Of a DNA stretch of 64,000 nucleotides, positions 28,684 through 38,088 are shown piece by piece. Location: positions 2,664,149-2,728,148 of the forward strand of contig NZ_JAULBL010000002.1 of the NCBI RefSeq assembly GCF_030512175.1, written 5' to 3'. The notes beneath the pieces were generated by a model, which did not search any database, had not been told where the DNA came from, and saw only the letters and a list, made by a program, of their open reading frames with translations. How positions within the stretch are numbered: position 1 is the first letter of the stretch; each line of letters begins with the position of its first letter. A program made the position numbers and the translations under genes. Source of the stretch: Paeniglutamicibacter sulfureus (GTDB lineage Bacteria > Actinomycetota > Actinomycetes > Actinomycetales > Micrococcaceae).

Positions 28684-30705
28684 ATGCATAATCCGTTGCT
28701 TGAGCGAAGCACCTTGCCGTTTGAATTCCCAGATTATTCAGCCCTGGAAGCTCCCCACTACCTGGACGCGGTCCGGCACGGCGTGGACGGTCAGCTGGAG
28801 GAACTCCGGGCCATCGCACAAAACCCCGAGGTACCGACCTTCGAGAACACCTTCGTGGCCATGGAACGCAGCGGCGCGCTGCTGCGCCGGGCCCTGATGG
28901 CGTACTGGACGGTGTACTCGGCACACGGCACCGACGAGTTGCGTGAGATCGACCCCGAGCTTCAGGCGCTGGTCTCGGCGCACGAGGATGCCATCCACCT
29001 GGACGAGGAACTTTTTGCCCGGTTGGCCTCCCTGGACGCCGCCGGGCTCGCGGGCGAGGATGCCCGGCTGGTCTCCGAGACCCTGCGCACCTTCCGTGCC
29101 GCCGGCGCCGAACTTGATGCCGAAAGCAAGGCAGGGCTGCGTGCCCTCAACAGCGAGATCACCGATCTGTCCAGCGAATACTCGCGCAGGCTGCTGGGCG
29201 CCATGAACGAGGCAGCCGTGCACTTCGCCGATGCCGCGGAACTGGAAGGGCTCAGCGACGGGGAACTTGCTTCAGTGGCCGATGCAGCCCGGGCCGCCGG
29301 CCACGCCGACGGCTACCTGCTGACTTTGGTGCTGCCCACCTCGCAGCCCTTGCTGGAGCGGCTTGTACGTTCCGGTTCCCGCCGCCGCCTTTTTGAGGCT
29401 TCGGTGAACCGCGGGCTGGAGGGCGAGAACCGGACCCTTGAGCTGGCCGCCCGGATGGCGTCGCTGCGTTCGACCCGGGCCCGGCTGCTGGGCCACGACA
29501 CCCATGCGGACGTCGTGCTGCAGGAGGCCACCGCCCCCGACCTGGACGCGGTGCGCCGCCGGCTGGCCGAACTCATCCCCCCGGCCGTAGCCAATGCCCG
29601 CGCCGAGGCCGAGGAGCTGGAAAAGCTCTCGGGCGGGCGAATCGAGCCCTGGGACTGGGCCTATTACTCGGCGGCCGTGGCGCGCGAACGCCACGCGCTG
29701 GACACCGCGGCGCTGCGCGAATACTTCGAGCTCGATGCGGTGATCGAGCGCGGCGTGTTCGCCGCCGCCACCCGGCTGTACGGGCTGGGCTTCACCGAGC
29801 GCTTCGACTTGCCGACCTACCACCCTGACGTGCGCACCTGGGAGGTCTTCAACAAAGACGGGTCGACACTCGGCCTGTTCCTCGGCGACTACTTTGCCCG
29901 ATCCACCAAGGCCGGCGGCGCCTGGATGAACTCCATCCGCGAATCAGCGTCGCTGTTGGGCGAGCTTCCGGTGGTCACCAACACCCTGAACATTCCCAAG
30001 CCGGCGGCGGGCGAGCCTGCCCTGGTGAGCCTGGACGAGGTCAACACGCTTTTCCACGAGTTCGGGCACGCGCTGCACGGGCTCTTTTCCAATGGCGTCT
30101 ACCCCTCGCTGGCCGGCACCAGCGTCCCGCGGGACTTCGTCGAATACCCCTCGCAGGTCAACGAGATGTGGGCCCTGCACGCCGAGGTGCTGCCAGGCTA
30201 TGCGGCGCACACCCGCACCGGGGAACCGTTGCCCGAGGGCACGGTCGAGGCGCTGGAGGCCGCTGCCCTGTGGGGCGAGGGCTTTGCCACCACAGAGTAC
30301 CTCTCCGCCGCCGTCCTGGACCTGGCCTGGCACTCGCTCACGGACGGCGAACTCGTCGAAGATCCGCTCGCATTCGAGCAGCGGGCGCTCACCGAGGCCG
30401 GGCTGATCCCGGACTTGGTCCCCTCGCGCTACCGCACCGGGTACTTCAAGCACATTTTCGACGGCGGATACTCGGCCGGGTACTACTCGTACATCTGGTC
30501 CGAGGTGCTCGACGCCGACACCGTTGAATGGTTCACCGAGAACGGCGGGCCGAAGCGGGAGAACGGGGAAAGGTTCCGCACGGAGCTGCTCTCGCGCGGC
30601 AACACGCGGGACCCGCTGGAGTCCTATGAGGTCTTCCGCGGCCGTCCGGCACTGATCGAACCGTTGCTGCTTCGCCGCGGCCTGGCAAAGGAAATCAAAG
30701 CGTGA
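28684..30705 (+). CDS. M3 family metallopeptidase (Dcp/oligopeptidase A-like)
   Basis: 673 aa from ATG 28684 (MHNPLLERSTLPFEFPDYSAL). The zinc-binding HEFGH is at about 458-462, followed by the downstream Glu region (EYPSQVNEMWALHAEVL), both characteristic of M3 thimet-type peptidases. The rest is the helical bowl that restricts access to short peptides. No signal peptide is seen, so it is likely cytoplasmic peptide recycling. The stop overlaps the GNAT start (GTGA). Confidence 0.95.
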   Translation: MHNPLLERSTLPFEFPDYSALEAPHYLDAVRHGVDGQLEELRAIAQNPEVPTFENTFVAMERSGALLRRALMAYWTVYSAHGTDELREIDPELQALVSAHEDAIHLDEELFARLASLDAAGLAGEDARLVSETLRTFRAAGAELDAESKAGLRALNSEITDLSSEYSRRLLGAMNEAAVHFADAAELEGLSDGELASVADAARAAGHADGYLLTLVLPTSQPLLERLVRSGSRRRLFEASVNRGLEGENRTLELAARMASLRSTRARLLGHDTHADVVLQEATAPDLDAVRRRLAELIPPAVANARAEAEELEKLSGGRIEPWDWAYYSAAVARERHALDTAALREYFELDAVIERGVFAAATRLYGLGFTERFDLPTYHPDVRTWEVFNKDGSTLGLFLGDYFARSTKAGGAWMNSIRESASLLGELPVVTNTLNIPKPAAGEPALVSLDEVNTLFHEFGHALHGLFSNGVYPSLAGTSVPRDFVEYPSQVNEMWALHAEVLPGYAAHTRTGEPLPEGTVEALEAAALWGEGFATTEYLSAAVLDLAWHSLTDGELVEDPLAFEQRALTEAGLIPDLVPSRYRTGYFKHIFDGGYSAGYYSYIWSEVLDADTVEWFTENGGPKRENGERFRTELLSRGNTRDPLESYEVFRGRPALIEPLLLRRGLAKEIKA

Positions 30706-31457
30706 CAACCATTAGTTTTGCCCAGGAGGCGCTCTCCCACTGGCACCAGGCGGTAGCCATTGCCACGGGCGGCAAGCTCTTCACCACCCACGGGTGCTCG
30801 TGGGCCTGGCAGCCGGCCCGAGCGCGGCTGGTTTTGCTTTTCCCCGCCCATGCCCAGGAAGCCGGGTTGCGCCCGGGCCTGGCCGAGGGAAGCCGCCTCG
30901 GTGCACGCCGGGTGGATGCCTGGGTCAATTCCGGTGCGCCCTCGGGCCCGCTGGAGGCTGCAGGATTCTCCGATGCCGCCCAGATTTCCTGGCATGCCGG
31001 GGAACTGGTGGGACCCGAGGAACCCTGGGACGGGCGCGTGCGCCTGGGAACGGACATCCCCGAGGCCGTCGGTCCCGATGCGAATGAACTCCAGGTCGCC
31101 AACCTTTGGCGCGATCCGGCCACCGCGGGCCTCAGCGCCGGACACCCGGCGTTGCGCCGTGTAGAACAGGCCACAGCGCGCACCCTCGAGGGTGATCTGG
31201 TGGGCCGCGCCTTTGCCCAGCAGGCATTCGGCGGCCAGTTGGCCATCCACGGACTGGCTGTCTCGCCTGCGCACCGTCGGCTTGGCATTGGATCGGCCCT
31301 GCTCAACGGGCTGGCCCGCGGCATGGTCAACCCGCTGGGGCTGGACGAGGAATCAAGCATCGAACTCATCGCCGCCGCTTCCCCGCGCTCGGCACCGTTC
31401 TTTGAGGCCAACGGCATGCGCCTGTTGGGCCGCGGACGGCACTTGGTGCTGCGCTGA
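30702..31457 (+). CDS. GNAT family N-acetyltransferase
   Basis: 251 aa from GTG 30702, which overlaps the peptidase stop, so the two are translationally coupled. The acetyl-CoA binding motif is near residue 185-203 (IHGLAVSPAHRRLGIGSALL). The N-terminal half is a degenerate second lobe rich in Ala and Trp. The substrate is unknown. Coupling to a peptidase hints at a peptide or amino-acid substrate, which is inference only. Confidence 0.85.
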   Translation: MTTISFAQEALSHWHQAVAIATGGKLFTTHGCSWAWQPARARLVLLFPAHAQEAGLRPGLAEGSRLGARRVDAWVNSGAPSGPLEAAGFSDAAQISWHAGELVGPEEPWDGRVRLGTDIPEAVGPDANELQVANLWRDPATAGLSAGHPALRRVEQATARTLEGDLVGRAFAQQAFGGQLAIHGLAVSPAHRRLGIGSALLNGLARGMVNPLGLDEESSIELIAAASPRSAPFFEANGMRLLGRGRHLVLR

Positions 31458-31525
31458 GATGAAGCCTCGAAAGTAGGCGGGGAAGAACGAATAAGCGCCC
31501 AGGGAAATACCGCGAACTTTCCCCA

Positions 31526-31645
31526 ACGCTTTCTAAGAGGCGGGAAGCGGCTCCGAACGCAGAGTGGGTGCTGATGTACCGCGGCGGGCTTACCCCTGCC
31601 CAGATCGTGAAGCTCGTTGATACGGCAACGTCGACCGTCGGCTAA
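31526..31645 (+). pseudogene. Fragment of a helix-turn-helix (helicase-associated-like) protein
   Basis: An open stretch reads KRREAAPNAEWVLMYRGG, then LTPAQIVKLVDTATSTVG, then TAA, then HIG. The pattern resembles the N-terminal recognition helix of helicase-associated or transposase-like proteins, where a Tyr codon would be expected in place of the TAA. No start codon with a ribosome site and no continuing frame were found. I treat it as a decayed remnant. Confidence 0.35.
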
Positions 31646-31883
31646 CACATCGGGAATCCACCGTGCAGGATGGCTTCGGGCCGCTTGGTTTTTTCCTTGC
31701 AAAGTGCGCCCGGCGGATCAGTAACGGGACCGTGCCGGGGGTCGATGGGTCATCAACCCCGTCCTTGCCCGTAGGGTCGGCGGGCGGCTGCCAAAACGGC
31801 AGATCCGTCTGTCTCTGATGGCCACCGCCGGAATCATCCACGGGGTCAGGGCCGACCACGGGGCTTACCCTGGTTGCCCTCGC

Positions 31884-32291
31884 TCAGGGCACCAGGCGAT
31901 ACTCCTGTGCAGACAGGCCTTGGTCGAAGATTCCCTCCATAATGACCCGGGAGAACCATCCAATGTCGAACTCATACTCATCGCCGGCCGTGAAGGAAGC
32001 CGCAACCTCCTCCTGGTTATCGAAGCTGACGCCGCGGTCGACTTAGATATCCCCGCAATTCGACGTGTTGACCAACACCCCTGCCGTCGACGCCGAACCT
32101 CTCGAGCCCCCCGAGCTCGTCCGCGGCTCCGCAGACACCACCTCGCACTGAATTGCCTCGACCCCAATTGAGTTCCACAGAGGGATTAACAGAACGCCGG
32201 CAGCGCCAAAAATCGTGAAAATTGCAGCGATTTTCCAGAACCACTTGGATCTTTGCCCGCCCGCCTTTTGAGCCGGCCTCTCGCTAGTCAT
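31884..32291 (-). pseudogene. Membrane protein gene interrupted by an in-frame TAA
   Basis: From ATG 32291 the protein begins MTSERPAQKAGGQRSKWFWK, has one membrane helix (IAAIFTIFGAAGVLLIPLW), and runs 82 codons to TAA at 32043-32045 (GVLVNTSNCGDI stop). The same frame then continues for 53 codons in clearly protein-like sequence (VDRGVSFDNQEEVAASF... ending SAQEYRLVP) to TGA at 31884. The natural protein would be about 135 aa. A single nonsense change explains the break. Similar small proteins occur beside polymorphic toxins in actinobacteria (from memory, unverified). Confidence 0.7.
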
Positions 32292-32759
32292 CAATATCTC
32301 TCTACTACTCGTTTCACCAACCGCTAGAATGACGGCCAGGCGCTGGCCCGCTGCCTCCCATGACAAATCCCTGGACTCCACCGTTCCAGAGATCCTCGCG
32401 TTCCGGGACACCAAGATGCAACTCGGTATTCACCCGACCAACAGCAATGCCTCCAACTCGGTCTGCCCCTTGCTCGGTCAGGAATCGCGTGTCAGCACGA
32501 GTGCTGGGCGCTACATCGCGAGGTTGCCGGGACGACAGACGGGCAGGTCTGCGGTCTCCAACGGAATCGGCGGAGACACTGTCAACACGGGAATGCACTA
32601 CGGCACCACCCCTCGCAAGGACTGGTCGACGCGGGACGCCTTGGGAGCGCTAGCGGGCGGGATTCTCGTCGGTTCGGCGGATCCTCACAGCAACCGGCGA
32701 CATCGATCCCACTGCCCCGGGCTTCCTGACGACCCCCTGGCCGCGGCGCCCATGGGCCA
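32292..32759. other. Stretch without a convincing gene
   Basis: Open frames exist on both strands (for example 32329-32796 plus, 32314-32598 minus), but none has a ribosome site, recognisable motif or the codon bias of the genome. It lies between two broken genes and is best regarded as decayed accessory DNA. Confidence 0.5.
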
Positions 32760-33056
32760 CGAGATGGCGCGGTCGCCGAGCCATGCCGAAACCTGACCGA
32801 GACCCAGACCCGCTACGCCGGCACCGGCCGGGTCCTGCGCCACACCGTCCGGGAACGGCCGTGCGTCGACACGAATCACTTCGACCCCGCCACCCAAGTC
32901 CAGACTCTGGGCCGACTGACGATCACCCTGGATCCGATGACGACGAAGAGTGAATCTCCTGCTTTCGAGGAACCATGCCTGAGCCTCACCGTGACCCACA
33001 CCCGATACCCGGGCATCGACCTGATCCTGCGACACGCCATCAAGGAAGGGTCTTGG
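32760..33056 (+). pseudogene. Decayed ORF with two tandem copies of a 64-codon module
   Basis: In one open plus-strand frame the module EPCRNLTETQTRYAGTG, VLRHTVRE (from 32778) recurs 192 bp later as EPCLSLTVTHTRYPGID, ILRHAIKE (from 32970). They are separated by TLGRLTITLDPMTTK. No start codon with a ribosome site is present, and the frame then runs into the antisense membrane gene. The wording resembles actinobacterial proteins annotated as putative transposases, from memory only. It is probably a fragment of a mobile-element gene. Confidence 0.45.
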
Positions 33057-33110
33057 GGTGAGCCGAGTTACTTCGGTTCAAACCACCGATGCCCGGACCC
33101 CAGAATCACT

Positions 33111-33545
33111 TCACCCCGCAAGGTATCCCCCTTCAACGAGAATCCCCTCCGCAAAAACGAATTGAAAATAGACGCTTACTGCCATCAAGGCCGGCCCAAG
33201 GATATATAAGCCAATTCTTGATCCTTTACGCATATGATGAGCGTCAGGTTTCTTGCCTGTTCGCCAAAAAATAACAATGAATATCGGAGACATAACTAAC
33301 GCAATCGGCATGGGAATTCCACTTCCACTGCGATCATATTTTCCATCGTAAGGCATTCTGGTGTCCAAGGGAACGTTCATAAAAACGAAAATTACAACTA
33401 ATATGCTTACGACAAAAGAAATGATACAAATAATGTCTACAAATTTCGAGGCCTTCCTTCCAAGTAGTAGATCCTGCTCAGTGAACTCAGTATCCGGATC
33501 CGGATCCCGCTTATCCGCACCCGCACCATCATTTTTTGCTACCAC
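33111..33545 (-). CDS. AT-rich multi-pass membrane protein, possible immunity protein
   Basis: 144 aa from GTG 33545. Three hydrophobic segments: FVDIICIISFVVSILVVIF, PIALVMSPIFIVIFW and IGLYILGPALMAVSVYF. An acidic N-terminal tail precedes them. The DNA is far more AT-rich than its surroundings and uses A/T-ending codons, a sign of transfer. The start overlaps the stop of the upstream ORF (GTGGTAG), so it is probably co-translated with it. Small membrane proteins coupled to a large exported toxin are often immunity proteins. That role is inference; I do not recognise the family. Confidence 0.6.
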   Translation of the reverse strand: MVAKNDGAGADKRDPDPDTEFTEQDLLLGRKASKFVDIICIISFVVSILVVIFVFMNVPLDTRMPYDGKYDRSGSGIPMPIALVMSPIFIVIFWRTGKKPDAHHMRKGSRIGLYILGPALMAVSVYFQFVFAEGILVEGGYLAG

Positions 33546-33877
33546 GGCTCTACTCCTGTCCGTCTCTCAATAACTTCTCCACCGACAAATTTCGCGCCTT
33601 CAACAATAGCGCCCGCGTGGGCTCCACCGTACGCAGCAAAGGAGTGCGTCATCCAATTCGGGTTCGAGCCCAAATTCGGGCCCAAATCGGAAGCGCCCGG
33701 GAACCGTGAAAGAAGGTCACACCGGCATCCGAGGTAGCAAGAACGGTCACACCGGACATCCTCGCAGCAGCAGCGTTTCCCACCAAGAATCAAAGTACTC
33801 GGCTCGAGTTCGCCGTCGTACTTCAGTGGTGCGATGAGGTAGGCAGGAAGGCCTGTGAACGGTGCATGGGGTGAAAT
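33539..33877 (-). pseudogene. C-terminal fragment of an unrecognised protein (possible toxin tail)
   Basis: The frame is open from about 33877 (after a TAA) to TAG 33539. It reads FTGLPAYLIAPLKYDGEL, a Cys-rich patch (RCCCEDVRCDRSCYLGCRC), then NPNWMTHSFAAYGGAHAGA and VIERRTGVEPW. No start with a ribosome site is visible and the pdxS terminator lies just upstream, so the N-terminal part appears lost. The overlap with the following membrane gene suggests a former toxin/immunity arrangement, but the domain is unknown. Confidence 0.45.
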
Positions 33878-33895
33878 CCTTACTTAAAAGCGAAA

Positions 33896-33938
33896 GTGGC
33901 CGGGCCCGCCGAGACAAAGGTCTCGACAGGCCCGACCA
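33896..33938 (-). terminator. Terminator after pdxS
   Basis: Arms GTGGCCGGGCCCGCCGAGAC and GTCTCGACAGGCCCGACCAC pair over about 15-17 positions with a 4-nt loop, 40 nt after the pdxS stop. Confidence 0.8.
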
Positions 33939-33977
33939 CCGGCAAAACCGGATCTACCAACAGGTGAGCGTCAGGTG

Positions 33978-34892
33978 TTACCAGCCGCGCTCGGCCAGGC
34001 GGTGCGGCGCCGGGATGTCGGAGACGTTGATGCCGACCATGGCCTCGCCCAGGCCGCGGGAGATCTTCGCCAACTCGTCCGGGTCGTTGTAGAAGGTGGT
34101 GGCCTTGACCACGGCGGCTGCACGCTGTGCCGGGTTGCCGGACTTGAAGATGCCCGAGCCCACGAAGACGCCGTCGGCGCCCAGCTGCATCATCATGGCC
34201 GCGTCGGCCGGGGTGGCGATGCCGCCGGCGGTGAAGAGCACGACCGGGAGCTTGCCGGTGGCCGCGATTTCCTTGACCAGCTCGTACGGTGCCTGCAGTT
34301 CCTTGGCGGCCACGTAGAGCTCGTCCTTGGGCAGGGCCGCCAGCTTGGCGATCTCGGCGCGGATCTTGCGCATGTGCCCGGTGGCGTTGGAGACGTCGCC
34401 GGTGCCGGCCTCGCCCTTGGAGCGGATCATGGCAGCACCTTCGTTGATGCGGCGCAGTGCCTCACCGAGGTTGGTGGCGCCGCAGACGAATGGAACCTTG
34501 AAGGGCCACTTGTCGATGTGGTGCTCGTAGTCGGCCGGGGACAGGACCTCGGACTCGTCGATGTAGTCGACACCCAGGGACTGAAGGATCTGCGCCTCGA
34601 CGAAGTGGCCGATGCGGGCCTTGGCCATGACGGGGATCGACACGGCATCGATGATGCTGTCGATCATGTCCGGGTCGCTCATGCGAGAAACGCCACCCTG
34701 GGCGCGGATGTCGGCCGGGACGCGCTCGAGGGCCATGACGGCGACGGCGCCTGCGTCTTCGGCGATGCGGGCCTGTTCGGCAGTGACAACATCCATGATG
34801 ACGCCGCCCTTGAGCATTTCCGCCATGCCGCGCTTGACGCGGTCGCTACCTACGGTAGTTGCGGGGGTCGAGACGCCTTCGTTTTCAGACAC
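33978..34892 (-). CDS. pdxS: Pyridoxal 5'-phosphate synthase lyase subunit PdxS
   Basis: 304 aa from GTG 34892 with AAGGA seven nt upstream. TIM-barrel enzyme that condenses ribose 5-phosphate, glyceraldehyde 3-phosphate and ammonia into PLP. Lys91 in MAKARIGH forms the imine, and [11 protein letters not shown] holds the second catalytic Lys. [16 protein letters not shown] and [20 protein letters not shown] are family hallmarks. Its glutaminase partner pdxT is unusually distant. The 290 bp between pdxS and HIT (34893-35184) hold its promoter and the HIT terminator. Confidence 0.98.
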   Translation of the reverse strand: MSENEGVSTPATTVGSDRVKRGMAEMLKGGVIMDVVTAEQARIAEDAGAVAVMALERVPADIRAQGGVSRMSDPDMIDSIIDAVSIPVMAKARIGHFVEAQILQSLGVDYIDESEVLSPADYEHHIDKWPFKVPFVCGATNLGEALRRINEGAAMIRSKGEAGTGDVSNATGHMRKIRAEIAKLAALPKDELYVAAKELQAPYELVKEIAATGKLPVVLFTAGGIATPADAAMMMQLGADGVFVGSGIFKSGNPAQRAAAVVKATTFYNDPDELAKISRGLGEAMVGINVSDIPAPHRLAERGW

Positions 34893-35129
34893 CTTGGTTT
34901 CCTTTCAATAAGGTGAGCAGTATGCGAATCATCGTAGGACGGGGACGTAATAAAGACCTCGGTCATGTCGTCACAAATGAATATCAGTAGATAAGTCCCC
35001 TATATTTTTCGGACTGCCCGCCTACCAGCAAAACATCGTTTTCCGCTGGATCATAGGGTTTTGTCGGCGGCGCACAGGAATCCCGCCGAGCGCAAGACCA
35101 AGTCCACTTAGGGGCGCCCGGGACTTAAC

Positions 35130-35167
35130 TGAATGGACCGCCGCGCACACGCACGGCAGTCCATTCA
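35130..35167 (-). terminator. Terminator after the thrS-HIT operon
   Basis: TGAATGGACCGCCG / CGGCAGTCCATTCA arms pair with one mismatch around a 10-nt loop, 18 nt after the HIT stop. Confidence 0.8.
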
Positions 35168-35184
35168 TGGATTTCTATTCGTCT

Positions 35185-35793
35185 TTAGTCGATCTCAAGC
35201 CAACCGGCGGCCAGGTCCTCACGGATGTCGCTCAAGGTGGCGGGGATCGCCTTGGTCTGGGCGATGATCGGGAAGAAGTTCCCGTCCCCAGCCCAGCGCG
35301 GCACGACATGCTGGTGCAGGTGTGCGGCGATGCCGGCTCCTCCGGTGACTCCCTGGTTCATGCCCAGGTTGAATCCAGTGGGACGGGAGACGTGGCGCAG
35401 CACCCGCATGGACTTTTGCGCCAGGGCCGCCATCTCCGCGGTTTCCTCCTCGGTGATGTCCGTGTAGTCCGGAACGTGCCGGTACGGGCAGATGAGCAGG
35501 TGCCCCGGGTTGTAGGGGAAGAGGTTCAGGATCACGTACGCGGTCTTCCCGCGGTGCAGGATCAGCGCATCCTCGTCGCTGCGGGTCGGCCCAACACAGA
35601 ACGGGCAGGCCTCCTCGCCCTTGTCCCGGTTTTGGCCGGCCTTGATATAGGCCATCCGGTAGGGAGTCCACAGGCGCTGGAAGGAATCGGGCACCCCGGC
35701 GATCTCGAAATCGTCGGTGATGGCCGCGTCCTGTTCCTCCTGCGAAATACCGCGCGGTGCTTCGATGGCGTGTTCGCGTGTGGACTCCCCCAT
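35185..35793 (-). CDS. HIT domain hydrolase
   Basis: 202 aa from ATG 35793, five nt after thrS. The upstream open frame is shadow inside thrS. The histidine triad is HLHQHVV at 158-164. Cys63 and Cys66 (ACPFC) form part of a zinc site. GHLLICPYRHVPDYTDI is a standard HIT segment. Homologues hydrolyse or phosphorolyse nucleotide phosphoanhydrides (AP4A, AMP-lysyl types). The exact substrate is unknown. The tight thrS-HIT arrangement is conserved in actinobacteria. Confidence 0.93.
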   Translation of the reverse strand: MGESTREHAIEAPRGISQEEQDAAITDDFEIAGVPDSFQRLWTPYRMAYIKAGQNRDKGEEACPFCVGPTRSDEDALILHRGKTAYVILNLFPYNPGHLLICPYRHVPDYTDITEEETAEMAALAQKSMRVLRHVSRPTGFNLGMNQGVTGGAGIAAHLHQHVVPRWAGDGNFFPIIAQTKAIPATLSDIREDLAAGWLEID

Positions 35794-35798
35794 GGGTT

Positions 35799-37802
35799 CT
35801 AGGCTTCCCGGTTCTTCACCGCGGCGACAATGCGTGCCACCGCTTCGTCCACCGGCACGCCGTTGTCGGTGCTGCCGTCGCGGAAACGGAAGGACACCGC
35901 ACCTGCCTCGGCATCCTCGCCGCCGGCGATGAGCACGAACGGGATCTTGTCCTTGGACGCGGTGCGGATCTTCTTCGGGAAACGGTCCGAGGAGATATCG
36001 GCCTCGGCGCGGATGCCCGCGGCCTTGAGCTTGTCGATCACATCGAACATGTACTCGTTGAAGGCCTCGGCCACGGGGATGCCCACGACCTGGACCGGCG
36101 AGAGCCACGCCGGGAAGGCGCCGGCGTAGTGCTCGGTGAGCACGCCCATGAAGCGCTCCACGGAGCCGAACAGGGCGCGGTGGATCATCACCGGGCGCTG
36201 GCGGGTTCCATCGGCGGCCTGGAACTCGAGCTCGAAGCGCTCGGGCAGGTTGAAGTCCAACTGGATGGTGGACATCTGCCAGGTGCGGCCCAGCGCATCC
36301 TTGGCCTGCACGGAGATCTTCGGACCGTAGAACGCCGCTCCTCCCGGATCCGGGACCAGTTCCAAGCCGGAGGCCTCGGCGACCTCGGCGAGGGTGCGGG
36401 TGGCCTCCTCCCAGATGGCGTCGTCGCCGACGAACTTCTCCGGGTTCTTGGTGGAGAGCTCCAGGTAGAAGTCGTCCAGCCCGTAGTCCTTGAGCAGCCC
36501 CAGCACGAAGTTCAGCGTTTCGGTCAGCTCATCCTTCATCTGCTCCTTGGTGCAGTAGATGTGCGCGTCGTCCTGGGTCATGCCGCGCACGCGGGTCAGC
36601 CCGTGGACCACGCCGGACTTCTCATAGCGGTAGACCGAACCGAACTCGAACAGGCGCAGCGGCAGTTCGCGGTAGGAGCGTCCGCGAGAGCGGAAGATCA
36701 GGTTGTGCATCGGGCAGTTCATCGGCTTGAGGTAGTAGTCCTGGCCGGGCTTGCGCACCGTGCCGTCCTCGTTGAGCTCCGCGTCCACGTGCATCGGGGG
36801 GAACATGCCGTCGCGGTACCAGTCCAGGTGCCCGGAGACCTCGTAGAGGTGGCCCTTGGTGATGTGCGGGGTGTAGACGAACTCGTAGCCGGCCTCGACG
36901 TGGCGTGCGCGCGAGTAGTCTTCCATTTCCTTGCGGATGATGCCGCCGCGCGGGTGGAACACCGGCAGGCCCGAACCCAGCTCGTCCGGGAAGGAGAAGA
37001 GGTCCAGCTCGACGCCGAGCTTGCGGTGGTCGCGGCGCTCGGCCTCGGCGATGCGCTCCTGGTAGGCCTTCAGGGCATCCTTGGTCGGCCAGGCGGTGCC
37101 GTAGATGCGCTGCAGCTGCTGGTTGTCCTGGTTGCCCAGCCAGTAGGCGGCCGAGGTGCGGGTCAGCGCGAAGGCATTGGAGATCAGCTTGGTGTTGGGC
37201 AGGTGCGGGCCGCGGCACAAATCGCACCAAACCACGTCGCCGGACTTGCGGTCGACGTTGTCGTAGATGGTGATTTCGCCGGCGCCGACCTCGACGTTGA
37301 CGCCCTCACCGGCGGAATCTGCCTCGTTGGCCTTGTTCAGCAACTCAAGCTTGTACGGCTCGTTGGCCATGGCCTTGCGGGCCTCGTCCTCGGTGACGAC
37401 GCGGCGGGCGAACTTCTGGTTCTGGTTGACGATCTTAAGCATGATCTTCTCGAGGGTCTTCAAATCCTCGGGAGTGAACGGCTCGGCGACGTCGAAGTCG
37501 AAGTAGAAGCCGTCGGTGATGTAGGGACCGATGCCCAGCTTGGCATCCGGGCGCAGCTGCTGCACGGCCTGGGCCATCACGTGCGCGGTGGAGTGGCGCA
37601 GGACCTCGAGCCCGGCGGGCGAATCGATGGTCACGCGTTCGACGGCGGTTCCGGCCTCCAGCGGGCGGGCCAAATCGCGAAGCACGCCATCGACGTGCAT
37701 GACTACTACCTCGCGGTCGTCAAAGTACAGCTCGGCCCCGGTAGTGCCGGCATTCACCTCGCGTTGTTCCCCATCGACGGTCAGTGTGATTTGCTCAAGC
37801 AC
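35799..37802 (-). CDS. thrS: Threonyl-tRNA synthetase
   Basis: 667 aa from GTG 37802 with GAGGAG five nt upstream. TGS domain at the N-terminus, the editing domain with [11 protein letters not shown] and CRGPH, the class II core with [11 protein letters not shown] (zinc Cys) and [26 protein letters not shown], motif 3 [17 protein letters not shown], and the anticodon domain [13 protein letters not shown]. All catalytic motifs look intact. Followed at once by the HIT gene. Confidence 0.98.
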   Translation of the reverse strand: MLEQITLTVDGEQREVNAGTTGAELYFDDREVVVMHVDGVLRDLARPLEAGTAVERVTIDSPAGLEVLRHSTAHVMAQAVQQLRPDAKLGIGPYITDGFYFDFDVAEPFTPEDLKTLEKIMLKIVNQNQKFARRVVTEDEARKAMANEPYKLELLNKANEADSAGEGVNVEVGAGEITIYDNVDRKSGDVVWCDLCRGPHLPNTKLISNAFALTRTSAAYWLGNQDNQQLQRIYGTAWPTKDALKAYQERIAEAERRDHRKLGVELDLFSFPDELGSGLPVFHPRGGIIRKEMEDYSRARHVEAGYEFVYTPHITKGHLYEVSGHLDWYRDGMFPPMHVDAELNEDGTVRKPGQDYYLKPMNCPMHNLIFRSRGRSYRELPLRLFEFGSVYRYEKSGVVHGLTRVRGMTQDDAHIYCTKEQMKDELTETLNFVLGLLKDYGLDDFYLELSTKNPEKFVGDDAIWEEATRTLAEVAEASGLELVPDPGGAAFYGPKISVQAKDALGRTWQMSTIQLDFNLPERFELEFQAADGTRQRPVMIHRALFGSVERFMGVLTEHYAGAFPAWLSPVQVVGIPVAEAFNEYMFDVIDKLKAAGIRAEADISSDRFPKKIRTASKDKIPFVLIAGGEDAEAGAVSFRFRDGSTDNGVPVDEAVARIVAAVKNREA

Positions 37803-37977
37803 TACGGCTCCTCGTTTCGTGGTTCGGCTTCAGGGCTTGTGGCGTACGGTGGCCACAGCCAGCCACCACCCAGCTTAACCGACGCCCGCGCGTGCCAACC
37901 AATCGAAAACCGTGCATGTCATCGTGTCCTGGCAGGGCAGTGCGAGTCGCGGGCCCGCTCCCGATGCACGGGCGGGG

Positions 37978-38086
37978 CAAGGTTGGGGAGCCAACCTTGG
38001 TCAAAACAACCGCTATCCAAGGTTATGGACCTATACCTTGGATAGGAATGCAGTCAGCCAAGGTTAGGGCCTCAACCCTGGCCAAC
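37978..38086. repeat. Cluster of CCAAGGTT-type inverted repeats
   Basis: Three successive inverted repeats share one core. CAAGGTTGG-N4-CCAACCTTG (37978-37999, perfect) is followed by CTATCCAAGGT-N11-ACCTTGGATAG (38013-38045, perfect 11 bp) and GCCAAGGTTA-N6-CAACCCTGGC (about 38057-38082, imperfect), and then another CCAACCCTTG. They lie 180-290 bp upstream of thrS and just before a Fic-like fragment. They could be operator half-sites, a small palindromic mobile repeat, or RNA hairpins. Confidence 0.6.
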
Positions 38087-38088
38087 CC

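Noticed and set aside
31458-33977. Complete insertion sequence
   Set aside because: No terminal inverted repeats, target duplication or intact transposase could be found, only fragments.
35757-38045. 762-codon plus-strand ORF opposite thrS
   Set aside because: Antisense shadow; the minus-strand frame is an intact ThrS.
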